The position numbers and the translations under genes are program-made. This document shows, in pieces, positions 13,501 to 23,800 of a DNA stretch of 64,000 nt (positions within the stretch are counted from its first letter, which is position 1; every line of letters starts with the position of its first letter). Below the pieces are notes generated by a model. That model was not told the DNA's origin, made no database searches, and saw only the letters and a list, made by a program, of their open reading frames with translations. Origin of the DNA: Psococerastis gibbosa (taxonomy: Eukaryota; Arthropoda; Insecta; Psocodea; Psocidae); NCBI GenBank assembly GCA_963971405.1, contig OZ020489.1, forward strand, positions 35,807,047-35,871,046, written 5' to 3'.

Positions 13501-16500
13501 TGACATGACTCCCTGCTTCTATGTTGTAATTACTGGATGGCTTCGAGTTGGCGTTAGTTCTCAGGCGCTTATTCCACCTACGTCAATAGTCAATAGTAAA
13601 TGTGGTATTGACGTGGTAGCAGACATTTTTAGACTGTCTTTAATGTCTGCTACCACGTCAGTACCACATTTACTATTGACGTAGGTGGAATAAGCGCCTT
13701 ACTATCTATCGGTTTCTCTGGCAGCACCAAAGAATTTTTGCAGGATCTTTAAATCCCAAACAATTAATGCGTCTTCATTTTTCTTTGTAAGTGTCCATGT
13801 TTCTGACCCATAGGCGACACCCCGGGAGGACCCGATATGGCAGTTAAATTCGACGAAAACGGTTTTTACATGGTTTGATACTATGTAATGTTTTAGATTA
13901 AAAAGTGTGTACGTTTTAGGGATGTGCTGAATCAGCCGGCAGACCAAGTTCACCCTCACTATTTGCACGGCATTCTCGACGAGGCCGTTCGAGCCACGAC
14001 CGCCCAATTCGAGCCTGAAGACATACTCAAACGACTGGACGTGGCCATGCTCAACAGCTCGACAGGGGACGTCGGCTGGGATCTCTTCTACCTCCGATAC
14101 CACGTCGATGGACCTATTGGCACGGTGAGTTTGAAACTGTACAGAGAGTCATATTGTACAAAGAGAAGGGGTGGAAGGAGACTTCGCCGCATCACCTAAT
14201 CAAATATGAGCCTCCTTCACTCCTTCCTGTTCCTCCACTTTAGATTTTTCAGCACTTCCTCAGTTCCAGTCGCACTCTCCTGATATCTTCGTCAATCAGG
14301 TTTCTGTATCTCTCCTTCGTGTATCGTCTATTTCCTTCTCTTCCCGCATCTGCTATAAACCATTATTTTTACGTGACCTAGCCGTCTTCTTATAGCTATC
14401 CTCTTCTGGTGCCTCAACACCGAACTCTCTTCTAATCACATCCTCTGTCGGGCTTGCCGACAAGAAAAAATTGATTGGGGTGTTTTTTAGGATTGATTCC
14501 CTAAGTTTTAGGACCTAGGTCGGCAAAGCGAGCTACCGACTCTGGAAGGGGTAAGCGATACCTCCCGAAGCCACTTTTACTTACTTCTTACTACTGGCTT
14601 CCAGCTTCAGGTGATGCCGATGGCCAGATGTCGATCGAACGCCCTTTTCGCCAGTGCCCAAAGATTCGTCCGTCGTAGAATGTTTTTCAATTCCTTCTCC
14701 TTCCAATGCCGTCACGAGTAAGTCCTTTTCCCTGCTTGGAATGGAGCATTGCAGGAGAATATGCTCAAGAGTTTCTTTATCCATTCCACAGGCTCAACAC
14801 AGTGCTGAATCCACCAGGTTGAAACGGTGGAGATATTGGTTTGTTGTTATGTGTCCAGTTCTTGCTCGAGCTGCGAAAGAGGCAACCTCGCGAGGGATTC
14901 CCTTGAAGTGCGCCGAGTCAGCAGGCTTGGGCTGAAGTAGGTCCTTCCAACCCTACTTCCTCCCCAACGGCTGATCCATTCTTCTCTGAAGACCTTTTCT
15001 GCAGTTCTTTTGCAGCGAGAAAGTAAGAATTTAGGGTTCTGTATGGGTTTCGTGTCTGCTGCCTCTTTTGCTACTCCGTCAGCTAGTTCATTTCCCTTTA
15101 CCCCGCAGTGGGCTGGGATCCATTGCAACACTATGACGGGGCCACTTTCAAACATCTTTCCTATTTGTTGTGTTTTAGGTGTTTTCTGCCTCAAGTGACC
15201 GGTACCAGTTGCTGTTTTATGCGCTGTGGAAAGCAAAACGAATTGAAATGGTTCTATCCAAGTCATGGAAACACCAGATTACTTCAGCGAAAGCTTTGAG
15301 AAGAATAGGTGGTGAGTAAAACGTCTCATTGATGAATTCTGCGCATATAGGCTTCGCTTAGCACATAAGGATTAGTCCAATTGCCTTATAAATATTACCT
15401 AATTAATGTGAAGCAAAAAAAAAACTCGTTCAATTCCCGCAAGACTCCCTTTCGAATAGCTACTACAGACTAAGAGAAGAATAAAGCCAGAAGAGCGTAT
15501 ATGTTTCAATTGTTTCTCCGCTACAGTAAGTAGATACAGCTAGCGACGCTAATTAGCCTTCCAACAGACGGGACCGTGGCGCTTTTTGAATCACGGATAT
15601 ACTGGGGAGGACGGTTAGGGCTGGGCAGCCATGGACGGGCGCTGCGCTGGCTGAAGTAAGAAGGAAGACTTTTAAAGGCTCCGATAAATAGTTGCACTTC
15701 AAAAGTCGTATAAAAATATTTCAGAGCTGGCACCCGTGCTTAAACAATGCCACGAACTGACTGCAGAGATGGTCCATTTTGTGCGGCAGACGCAGTATTA
15801 CTTCTTGTTTGAGGTGTTGGAGTGTGCGTGGAACCAACTTCTGGACGATGTGGACCATGCCGAGAGTCTGGACTGTGTCATTGACGCTCATCAAGCTTTT
15901 CTGGAGAAAGTAACGAACGGTGTCTTCAAAAATACCATTAATACCGTGAGTAATGTTTTTATTAAGCTTTCATTTGGGGTAGTATAGGCACATTTTCCCC
16001 CTATGTTCCTGACGAAAATCTAGCATCAATTTTTGTGTCTATATTTCAGCCCTATTATATAAAAAGAGAAAGAAACTTATCTTTAACCGTTTAAGGTACA
16101 CATCTAATTATTTATTAATAATAAAAAAATTAATGGTGCTAGACTGTTCAATAAAATTCGCAACCAGACTTGTCAAAAAGGTGCACGGTAAAATATTAAA
16201 CCATGCAGTTATGTCCTTATAGTCACACGATTAAATCGGAGGTGAGCAGGACACGACACGCCCGCAGACTGACTGGTATAGTCTGAACTCGTTATCATGT
16301 CCCCCTGCCAACGCTGCGCACACTACCAAGTTTGCCGCAGTTTGAAACATGCTCTGCTCTCATGGATTCCACATAGTAAGGCCGTTGGCGATACAAACCA
16401 TATGTAGTAAATGAGTGTATTAAATCTTAATCTATTTGCAGAAATTGTCGACTCAACTCCGGATGGTTTACGACTTGGTGTTGCAACTGGTAGAGCTAGT

Positions 16501-18659
16501 GAATAGTGTTCTTCTTGAAGGAGAAAAAGAAGCGAAGGCAAGGTCAAGCCTGTCAGGTCCAGCCAGGGGCGTAGTGGACAGCAGCAAGCTAGAGTATTAC
16601 CAGCGAAGAAGGGACTTTGTTGCTAAATACCTTCCTTCTGCGTCTTCCAGTCTTAAAGTTCTTGGGAGAACTTATCGAGTAAGTTTCCAGAAAGTATTTC
16701 TTGTGTTGAATTTATTGATCCTTCTTTCCTACTATTTAGAACTTCCGAGATCGACCTTCCTCTATCGCTTGAAAGCTATCAGTAATGAATACTGGACGGC
16801 AGGATTGCCAGGTGTCCGGGTTTTCGTACCTCTGTCCGGTGAAAAAGTAAATGTTTGACCTGACAATGCCTTGTCCGGTTTTTTCGCTCGAGTGTGCAAA
16901 AACACTCTAGTGTGGGGTGTGCTCTTGTACGGAAGTGAGACATGATGCATTTACGAACATGACAAAAAAAAGCTGGAAACCTTTGAGTTGTGGTGCTACA
17001 GAAGAATCATGAAAATCCCATGGAGAGACCACATAACCAACGAAGAAGTGCTCCATAGAATAAACGAAAAAAGAGCTATTATGGCCACCATTTCAACAAG
17101 AAGAGGCAAATGGATGGGGCATATTCTGAGACACGAAGGACTCCTCAAGAACATCATTGAGGGTATGGTTGAAGGCACCAACTCAAGAGGACGACAGAGG
17201 AAGGAGTACCTAGAAGATGTCATGAAAGACCTAGGGTGCGCTACCTACAAAGAACTAAAAAGGACCGCACAAAACAGACAAGAGTGGAGGAGAAAAATAA
17301 AACATTCGCTGCAAACCAATCCTTAGATTGCAACTCAAGAAGAAGAATAAGGGATTGATCAACGACTACCAGTGATTAGTGAACGAAGTGAACCAGTTGC
17401 CGGTGTTGGGATTGAGCCGAAGCCATGAACCGGCTCTTAAAAGAACCGTTCTTTTGAATCACCTGAACTGAGTTCGCGAGAAAACCAAGAACGGCCCACC
17501 TCTAAAAATTACCTTCTTCTTTTAGAAAAATTTACACTATATAGAATGGCCCATTGACTCCCTGTCAGGTTTTTATGTTTTGTTAATCTGGCCACCCTAC
17601 TGGACGGCCCTGCAGTATTCCACACCGATACTTTTCAAGCGATGATGGGAACAGTTCTTAATATGATTTATATACTCGTCCTTGGTCTTCCTTCCCTTAA
17701 AGTCAATTGTTCGCGCAGGCGCATGCTCTTTATGACTTTCCAACTTTTGCCACTTTACCAAAGCTATGTGACTAAAGCCTGTCACCGATATTAATTGCAT
17801 AATCTGATTTCAGGATACTGTAAAGAAACTACTATTGATGTTGAATAGCGAACCTGATCTGAATCTTCAACTGCTAAGTATTCGCCTAGACTTCAATGAG
17901 TTTTACAAGAAGATAGATTCTAGTTTAGAAACACCGTTGACCTTCCAGCACCGGCGGTTCTCTTCTATAGGCGGAGGAGGAGATCTTTCACCTGTACTTG
18001 CTAGGTGCGTATAGTTATATTTAAATTCGTTGCGTGGCGGTGTTAGGACGACTGTTATGGAGTTAAGAGACGAGAGAGGGGGGGGGGGGGGGGACATTAC
18101 AAGTGTAAAAATCTCATAAAATCAGCTCGTGGTGTTTAAAGTAGGGAAGCCTTAGAAAAGAAAAATACCGTATTCTGGTGGGCCATAACATTTATCGGGA
18201 TTCTCTGGAATGCACTTTTTTTATTTTAGATTTATATATTTATAAAAGGTTAATTGCGTAATTTTTTTTTAATGAATGTATCCGATTAACCTGTTCAATG
18301 GCCTCACTTAGTAACCTAGTAGATATTTGTGTCTAGTTACGACACATCTCCGATCGCTAGGTATGTACTCGTAGAGACTCGCACAAGTACAAGCACGCTA
18401 CCTCCTTGCCACCGAAGTCACTTGCAATTAGGTTAAATAAGAATTGTAAGGAAAACATTTCTACTAACTACTAACTATTCCCTAATGTAAAGCTGTGAAA
18501 GCTAATTAGCTAAGCATACAGGGTAGACTGTAAATTTCAGTTTCCAATAATAAAACTTAATTTAGCTTTGAAGATTAGGGTGACAAAGCAGTATTGAGTA
18601 TAAAAACTATTTTTTGTTATTGCAGAAAGTTGACACCAAAAGAGAAATCGAAGAAGTAA
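1545..18659 (+). CDS. TUBGCP3: Gamma-tubulin complex component 3 (GCP3), 16 coding exons
   Basis: Subunit of the gamma-tubulin complex that nucleates microtubules at centrosomes and spindles. Coding exons: 1545-1692, 2781-3010, 3278-3412, 3844-3943, 5608-5700, 6736-7043, 9336-9554, 10394-10530, 11118-11269, 13156-13348, 13920-14124, 15179-15311, 15725-15945, 16442-16678, 17814-18004, 18626-18659. All junctions are GT-AG and phases join, giving 911 aa, close to the human 907. An N-terminal helical part (about 1-170) and a Ser/Pro-rich linker (172-235) precede the Grip1 domain, which starts near 243 ([11 protein letters not shown]). Family landmarks include [20 protein letters not shown] (exon 10), [12 protein letters not shown] and GPIGT (exon 11), [18 protein letters not shown] (exon 13) and [11 protein letters not shown] (exon 15). 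GCP2 was considered, but linker, order and length fit GCP3. Introns hold many transposon remnants; none interrupts an exon. Confidence 0.95.
2080..2700 (+). mobile_element. Non-LTR retrotransposon 3' remnant, split by a DNA element
   Basis: Positions 2466-2680 read as a typical reverse-transcriptase C-terminal tail ([32 protein letters not shown]). The left piece ends at 2131 and resumes at 2466 once the 334-bp insertion is removed. Not intact. Confidence 0.6.
2132..2465. mobile_element. 334-bp non-autonomous DNA transposon with 8-bp target duplication
   Basis: Ends are GGTAAAGGTTCAGTTTAGCT and the reverse complement of GGAAAAGGTTCAGTTTAGCT (one mismatch). ATAGTTTA is present exactly at 2124-2131 and 2466-2473. 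An 8-bp duplication with GG-starting ends would fit Merlin or hAT/P types; the family is not settled. It interrupts a retrotransposon remnant. Confidence 0.8.
3958..4355. mobile_element. Foldback MITE of the GACGTGGTAGCAGACAT superfamily, nested
   Basis: Outer arms carry GACGTGGTAGCAGACAT near 4000 and its complement (slightly diverged) near 4285. Inner arms GCGGGGTATCC / GGGGAAACCCCGCC enclose a common interior with GTGATTTTACTCTATAATCA. It starts 14 bp after GCP3 exon 4. Confidence 0.75.
4430..4735 (+). mobile_element. Decayed non-LTR retrotransposon tail
   Basis: Nucleotide pattern parallels the better-preserved tail at 16900-17350 (trp-cys-tyr-arg-arg...his-leu-leu-arg-his region), but with frameshifts throughout. 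Low conservation. Confidence 0.4.
4911..5110 (+). mobile_element. tRNA-derived SINE, family A
   Basis: A-box-like TAGTGTAGTGCTACAG, B-box-like GGTTAGAGTCCCA, then the shared body CATGCTTCGGAGGGCATG and AGAACAAAAAGTCAATATTT tail. Full-length, no coding capacity. Confidence 0.75.
5135..5514. mobile_element. Composite foldback MITE, copy 1 (TSD TAA)
   Basis: Outer ends GGTGCCCATTCCATTGACC / complement, core GACGTGGTAGCAGACATTC, and an inner foldback starting CTTAGGTGGCGTTTCCACC. TAA flanks both sides (5132-5134, 5515-5517), as for PIF/Harbinger insertions. Near-identical copies occur at 22386 and 45949. Confidence 0.85.
6200..6222 (+). repeat. (CAA)n microsatellite
   Basis: About seven CAA units in GCP3 intron 5. 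Confidence 0.8.
7732..9096 (-). mobile_element. ~850-bp repeat element A, copy 1 (reverse), with inserted hAT-like element
   Basis: Matches the copy at 12177-13027 in reverse orientation: ends with ACGTATAAATTGGAAAGCAT, includes AGCAAACTATCAAGGGGCAA, an internal poly-G tract (7843-7862) and an ACAGACAGACCGACAGACAG tract. The 515-bp insertion at 8356-8870 splits it. No long ORF. Confidence 0.8.
8356..8870. mobile_element. 515-bp hAT-like non-autonomous transposon (8-bp TSD CCGAGGTA)
   Basis: Terminal inverted repeats CAAGGCCGTAGCC / GGCTACGGCCTTG and an exact 8-bp duplication CCGAGGTA at 8348-8355 and 8871-8878. Poly-G runs sit just inside both ends. 8-bp duplications and CA...TG ends fit hAT. 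No transposase. Confidence 0.85.
10680..11000 (-). mobile_element. Non-LTR retrotransposon C-terminal fragment
   Basis: Minus-strand translation contains [26 protein letters not shown] and [11 protein letters not shown], the pattern of the zinc-knuckle tail of jockey/R1-like ORF2 proteins. Broken at both ends, in GCP3 intron 8. Confidence 0.6.
11350..11565 (-). repeat. Dispersed repeat C fragment
   Basis: Shares TGGAGCGGC-GGAG, GTTAACCATAAGCCAACTAT and CTACACTAGCAGCCA with 57840-58100, and with 37560-37735 in opposite orientation. Unclassified mobile repeat. Confidence 0.55.
11729..11935 (+). mobile_element. tRNA-derived SINE, family A
   Basis: TAGAGTAGGGGTACAAACTC head, GGTTGTTGCTTCGAGTCCCA B box, body and AAAAAAGTCAATATTTATTT tail. 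Somewhat diverged. Confidence 0.75.
12177..13027 (+). mobile_element. ~850-bp repeat element A, copy 2
   Basis: Begins GCTTTCCAATTTATACGTAG and ends with AATTGGAAAGC then GAGTAAACTCGGACCGGTT. Contains (GTCT)n at 12301-12332 and a poly-C run of about 20 at 12898-12916, at the place where copy 1 has poly-G. No coding capacity; it ends 128 bp before GCP3 exon 10. Confidence 0.8.
13564..13698. mobile_element. 135-bp near-perfect hairpin MITE, GACGTGGTAGCAGACAT superfamily
   Basis: GGCGCTTATTCCACCTACGT and its complement at the ends, GACGTGGTAGCAGACATTTT and complement in the middle, minimal loop. The two arms are almost perfectly complementary over about 60 bp. Confidence 0.85.
14572..15165 (-). 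mobile_element. Non-LTR retrotransposon RNase H fragment
   Basis: Minus-strand frames give [20 protein letters not shown] and AKEAADTKP, the RNase H C-terminal signature of jockey/I-type elements, then [10 protein letters not shown] further on. Frameshifted, ending about 14 bp before GCP3 exon 12 on the other strand. Confidence 0.7.
16900..17350 (+). mobile_element. Non-LTR retrotransposon 3' end (RTE-like tail)
   Basis: Reads LLYGSETW (upstream frame), [40 protein letters not shown] and [12 protein letters not shown], ending in AAGAAGAAGAATAA repeats. Open over 112 codons from 16988, so fairly recent, but 5'-truncated. Confidence 0.75.
18283..18425 (-). mobile_element. tRNA-derived SINE, family B
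   Basis: Reverse copy of the unit at 34640-34800: CTTGCACTTGTGCGAG-like and GGAGATGTGTCGTAACTA-like segments are recognisable. Confidence 0.55.
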
Positions 18660-18741
18660 ATACACATGGACATATTTTGGGCATTTGAACACATCGCTGA
18701 TTACCAGAATGTGCCATTTCTTGCGCCTAAATTTTTAACTG

Positions 18742-18747
18742 AATAAA
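18742..18747 (+). terminator. Poly(A) signal AATAAA of GCP3
   Basis: A canonical AATAAA lies 83 bp after the GCP3 stop codon, followed by T-rich sequence. It is the first such hexamer downstream and a plausible cleavage signal. Confidence 0.6.
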
Positions 18748-19627
18748 TTGTGCCAATTTTTCTTCCTTTTCATAATGTTAATGTTTTGGCAGTGGCTGAA
18801 TATCTAAAATATTTATTTATAACGATGTTTGTAGACAGCTACTTATTTATTGTCGAGGCATGCTAATACAACAAGTATTAAAATCAAATATGAAATATCA
18901 ATCGCAGAAATGAAATTTTGATATTTGCGAATTGACCCCCCAATTGCAGAAGGTAATTAATTATACAGGAAAGTTGTCCATTAACGTGTCCCTTTCTTCC
19001 TACCAGTAAATTTGTTTGCCAATTCAATGTCTTCCCACCGCACCCTGTATATACCGTACCTTTTGCGCCTTACCAACCACTGCCAAACATAATGCTGCAT
19101 TCTTCACTTCCTAGTAACTTATTTCTCCAATGGTATTAAATGGGGGGAGTCACTATGTGATTCAGCATGCTAACTGCTTACAATTTTAAAGTCGGAAATG
19201 TTAGCATCGTGAAGATACTTCTAAGTCGTCTTGCTAAAATTTGAAATTTTAGAAATCTTGAGACGCGTTCAGGTGAAAAAGTTATAACATAAATAAATAA
19301 AGCCGGTACGTCGCACCATATACAGTATATTATGGTATTCTGTGCGTCACACCAAGAAATGCTGTGAGTAAACATTACGACAGTCAATTTACGTTTTCTT
19401 AGCTTTGACGATGGATTAAACTAAATTTAAGTGTTGTACTAAATCAATCTTCCACTGACGATCGAGAATCCCATTTTCAATTTAACACATTTAGCAGGGT
19501 TTAGCATGCTAAATACCAGATAGTGAAACCCCTTTTGTATTGAAGTATGATCAACTAACATCAAATACTCAAAATTTTTTACCCTTTATAGATGTTAGCT
19601 TACTCGGATTTAAGGGCTTGTAGGTAA

Positions 19628-19820
19628 GGCGGCTATTCCACCGACAAATTTGCTTCACTAGTCGATGTGGCGACGTGGTAGCAGACATCATTAATAAGTT
19701 TCTGCCCTATTTTAAGGAGACTACAATGTAGATACTTAACCTATCTATTATAAATTATTGATGTCTGCTACCACGTCATGCACATGCACAATGAAAAACG
19801 ACGTCGGTGGAATAGGCTCC
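19628..19820. mobile_element. Foldback MITE, GACGTGGTAGCAGACAT superfamily
   Basis: Ends GGCGGCTATTCCACCGAC / GTCGGTGGAATAGGCTCC and core GACGTGGTAGCAGACATCAT with its complement. Loop resembles that at 35133-35350. Confidence 0.8.
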
Positions 19821-20225
19821 TTATAATGGAAATGACGTCGACAAATCATGACTCGGACAATCGTCCGTTTTATTAAAAACAATCGTTGACGTTGGGTGTT
19901 TTTTTGGCAGTATTTTAACTTGTGCAATTACTACTATTTTTATTGTTTGCCTTGCGGTGATATTGTTAACAAACTTCCCAAAGTTCATTATTGTAAGTTG
20001 TCCATTTTTAAAAAAAGGCTTTGAACTATTTCCCCCATTAGTTTTTAGATGCTTTCAATTGTAGACGTTTTACTGTCATTAACTCTGTGCAAACGTTACG
20101 TTAATCATTATCAAGTTCAACAAAATCGATTGAATTTAATTAGATATTTTTATTAGCTTTATAATTACAAGGCCTCATGGAGTTACGTGATGAAGTAGTA
20201 GAATTCAGGATGATAGGCCGTATGA

Positions 20226-20333
20226 TAGGCATTCTGCAATGAGAGGTCGGTGGAAACCCCGCCTTTATTAATGATATCTGCTACCAAGTCACCGTATGTG
20301 CATTTTGCACTTGCAGGTCGGTGGAATCCGCGC
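20226..20333. mobile_element. Partial foldback MITE
   Basis: Contains GAGGTCGGTGGAAACCCCGC and a diverged TATCTGCTACCAAGTCACC core; the left half is missing. Confidence 0.55.
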
Positions 20334-20483
20334 CAAAAAAAAAAATTTTTGTGGGCTCGAGGTGTCCCATCTCTCCAATATAAAACTCTAGGGGTGCCGA
20401 CCAGAATTCCTTACCGAGACATTTCCAAGGGTGCTGGGAACAGCCCTTAACCTCTTATGAATTTGCGCGTGTGACTTGTTTTT

Positions 20484-20820
20484 ATCTAGAATATTTTAAC
20501 ATACTAAACCTTTTTTGAATGTTGTGATTTTTTCCCCGCTGGCTTGTATCAAGGTGCCATTACCTAGGTTCTGACTATGCTAGTGGTGTCTAAAGACTGG
20601 GAAGAATGCCGTTGAATATAAAACAAGGCCAGAGAAGCCGAGTTTTTTTTATTTAGAATATTTTAACATACTAAACCTTTTTTGAATGTTGTGATTTTTT
20701 CCCCCGCTGGCTTGTATCAAGGTGCCATTACCTAGGTTCTGACGGTGCCAGTGGTGTCTAAAGACTGGAAAGAATGCCGCTGAAAATAAAACAATGCCAG
20801 AGAAGCAGAGTTTTTTTTTA
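20484..20820. repeat. 167-bp tandem duplication at the GPALPP1 3' end
   Basis: AGAATATTTTAACATACTAA at 20488 recurs at 20655 (offset 167), and similarity continues to AGAGAAGCAGAG near 20810. The two units differ by a handful of bases. Unit 2 ends about 15 bp from the GPALPP1 stop, so the duplicate may lie in its 3' UTR. Confidence 0.8.
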
Positions 20821-20835
20821 TTAATTAAAACTTTA

Positions 20836-23800
20836 CTAAAGATACTTGCTTTCTCCTTGTGAAAACCTATCGTTAAGTAGTTGTGCTCGTTTGAAAATAG
20901 CCTTTTTTTGAGCTTCGTCGAAACGATGTACCTGCATGTCCTCCTCCCGGTTGAACCTTTTTCTTTCTACAGGCTGACCTTCTTTTTCCTTTGCTTCTTT
21001 CTGGAAACAGAAACAATGTTATGTTGATGGAGGTTAGGCGGGGTTTCCATTGACCTCGTTTTGAACTCATTTGCAGAATGCACATGACGTTGACGTGGTA
21101 GCAGACATCATTAATAAGTCTTTAATGTCTGCTACCACGTCAACGTCATGTGCATTCTGCAAACGAGGTCAATCCGCCGTCAATGGAAACCCCGCCTAAT
21201 TAATGTTAATTACCAAAATATTATCTAATAATCTATATAACAATAATAATAATTTCTCTTAGCCGGCTATTCCACTTGTCAATATTCCGTCATTTGTGCA
21301 TCAATAATAATTGATGAGTTTTTTGTTTTACTCTATGTCATTGTCCATTTTAAATTCCACATGCTAAAATTGATCAATGATCATAGAGTAAAATCACGCT
21401 TTGCAAACAATAACAAACTAAAATTGAACAATGGCGTCGTCTAGAGATGATAAATAATTTAAATTAATTTCTTGAGAACGAACGAGTTATTTCGGAATTT
21501 AAATCATAAAATTTCCTGTAGATGGTAAAATTAAAAGAAAGACGGCGGGCAACTGACAAGTGCAATAGCCGCCTTACCGCCTTACGGTGGTGATCTTTGC
21601 CATGTGAACAGTGTTCTACGAAAAAGATCAGGTTAACAAACATAACATGTACATTGTCATTTGGACTAACCTTAGCTTTCTTGTTCAATTTACTTGTATG
21701 CATAGCTAACAACGACTCCTTCCTTTTCAACTTCTTCTCCGCTTTCTTCGCCAGTTTATCCATCATACGATCCCGTTCTGCGATTTCTTTCTGCTTGACG
21801 ATGGCCTTGTCGTCCTGAAATAGCAACGATGCATTCATTAATATTTTATTTTTATTCACACGCCCCCCCCCCCCCACAACACTCCTGCTGCCAATTACCA
21901 TCAGTTCCGAGCAAGAGTTTTCACGTTCACTGATCTCAGCAATAGGGCGCACATGGTTCATGTTGTTCTCTTAATAAATTAATGGTCCAAGATGTCATTT
22001 ATGTCTACATGTGAAGCATTTATGTAATGTGTAAATACCATACATACATACACCAAAGTTAATGATGGTTTAAAGCAGTTAATCTTAATTTAATTTAAAA
22101 TTTAAAATTTTCCCCTAAAACGGGTTAATTGTAAGAGTAGGCCGAAAGGCCCAAAATTCGCCCACATGGAGAATAAAGACAATTTTCTTTCTTAAAACGG
22201 GCGGAATAAAAAAAAAAAACAGACTTGCGAAATGACTTCGTAATGTGGTCGGGTAGTATGTAGTTCATTTAGAAATTTCCATGATAACATGAAACAATAC
22301 GCAATGAGTCATAGGTTATCTAACATGTTTCTAACTGGCGAAGCGGGACGCTGCAAGTGCGTGTTAAAACAGGTCAATGTCTTAAGGTTGACCATTGACC
22401 GGCTAGGGCTATTTCCAAAAACGGTGACGTGGTAGCAGACATTCAAGACTTAGGTGGCGTTTCCATCGACCTCGCATTGCAGAATTGACGAAAATGTTTA
22501 TTTTCCTCTATGCCATAGTTAAAATTGATCAATGATCATACAGTAAAATCACAAACAAACATACTAAAATTAAAAAAATAGCGTCATGGGATATGTTAAT
22601 TACAAACATTTTAATAGATTTCTATAAAAAGATAAATTCTAATTTCCGTCAATGTCATTTGCATTCTGCAATGCGAGGTCGGTGGAAACGCCACCTAAGT
22701 CTTGAATGTCTGCTACCACGTCACCGTTTTTGGAAATAGCCCTAGCCAGTCAATGGAATGGGCACCTTAATGGGCCGCCTTTGAGCCAAAAGTTAAGAAA
22801 CCATATTTGATCTAACCTAATCACTAACCAATTTCGGAGGTAAACCCTGTTTACGGGCTGTATCAGACGGCGTATCGGTCCACACACTGCGGTCTCCCAT
22901 CTCCGGAGCGAGTTTCTGTCGAAACTGCCGCGGCCCTAGACCAATAATACTGGCTTTTTCTGGTGGTAATTCCAACATCCAGCTCTCACGCTCCTTCTTC
23001 CCATCTTGGTCCTGGAATTAATAAAATAACTCAATATTAATAGTAATTAAAAGAATGGGATGGAATGTAATGTTCAAAATCATGGATAATTAGGGATAAT
23101 CCGCAGCAACGATTGACTGTGCGCGATAGATCAAGCATCTAGATAGTGGCTGGTGGACGTGGAACGAATACAAGACAACAGGGTAAGAGCTGCCCTTTAC
23201 AAGGTGCGCCAGGGAAGAAAAGAACGACCACGAATGTGCCGGCCGAACGATATCGAGGCAGATCTGGCGATCCTAGGCATCGTTTGCTGGCTAATGAGTG
23301 CCGGACTACGGACTGGCGCGATGACCAATTGTAAAAATAATGTAGATACAGCGAGATTAGGGTCTATGGCCCTCTCGTACACCTAACTGTACATATCAAC
23401 GATAGTTTAATTGAAATATAATTATGTAAACTACATTCACACCGAGTATCAGTCATACCTTCCATTCAAGATAACAGACACTAATTCACATTCGCTACCA
23501 TCCACGTTCACACACATTCACACGCGATAGGGGGGGGGGGGGGTAGCCATCGATCCTGCGTGTGTTGTTCCTATTTTGACCCACAACTAAAAATGGGCTG
23601 GATCCGTCCCTGACGCAGCCTTCTAGTTTATGTACATAATTTACATAGTTTAAAAACTGTGCCACTAGGTAGCGACACATACAGCAGGAGCAGACAAGCT
23701 CTTGATTGAGTCAGTCTACTCGGTGCCAGCAACTAGGTATGGTCCTTGCATACCAAAAGTCAAGACCCTTCACGGGCTGTAGCCCCAAGGAATGCGATTT

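Larger units (their letters stand above)
18748..20470. other. Intergenic region between GCP3 and GPALPP1 3' ends
   Basis: AT-rich, no gene seen. It contains the foldback MITE at 19628-19820 and a MITE fragment near 20226-20333; the remainder shows nothing recognisable. Confidence 0.5.

Noticed and set aside
13702-14103. 133-codon minus-strand frame
   Set aside because: Mostly antisense of GCP3 exon 11; only the few residues around [13 protein letters not shown] look like a retroelement scrap.
14847-15266. 139-codon minus-strand frame taken as a gene
   Set aside because: The first part is antisense of GCP3 exon 12 and the rest is an RNase H retroelement fragment.
23146-23386. Two overlapping plus-strand frames in GPALPP1 intron 3
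   Set aside because: No known motif and no consistent splice partners.
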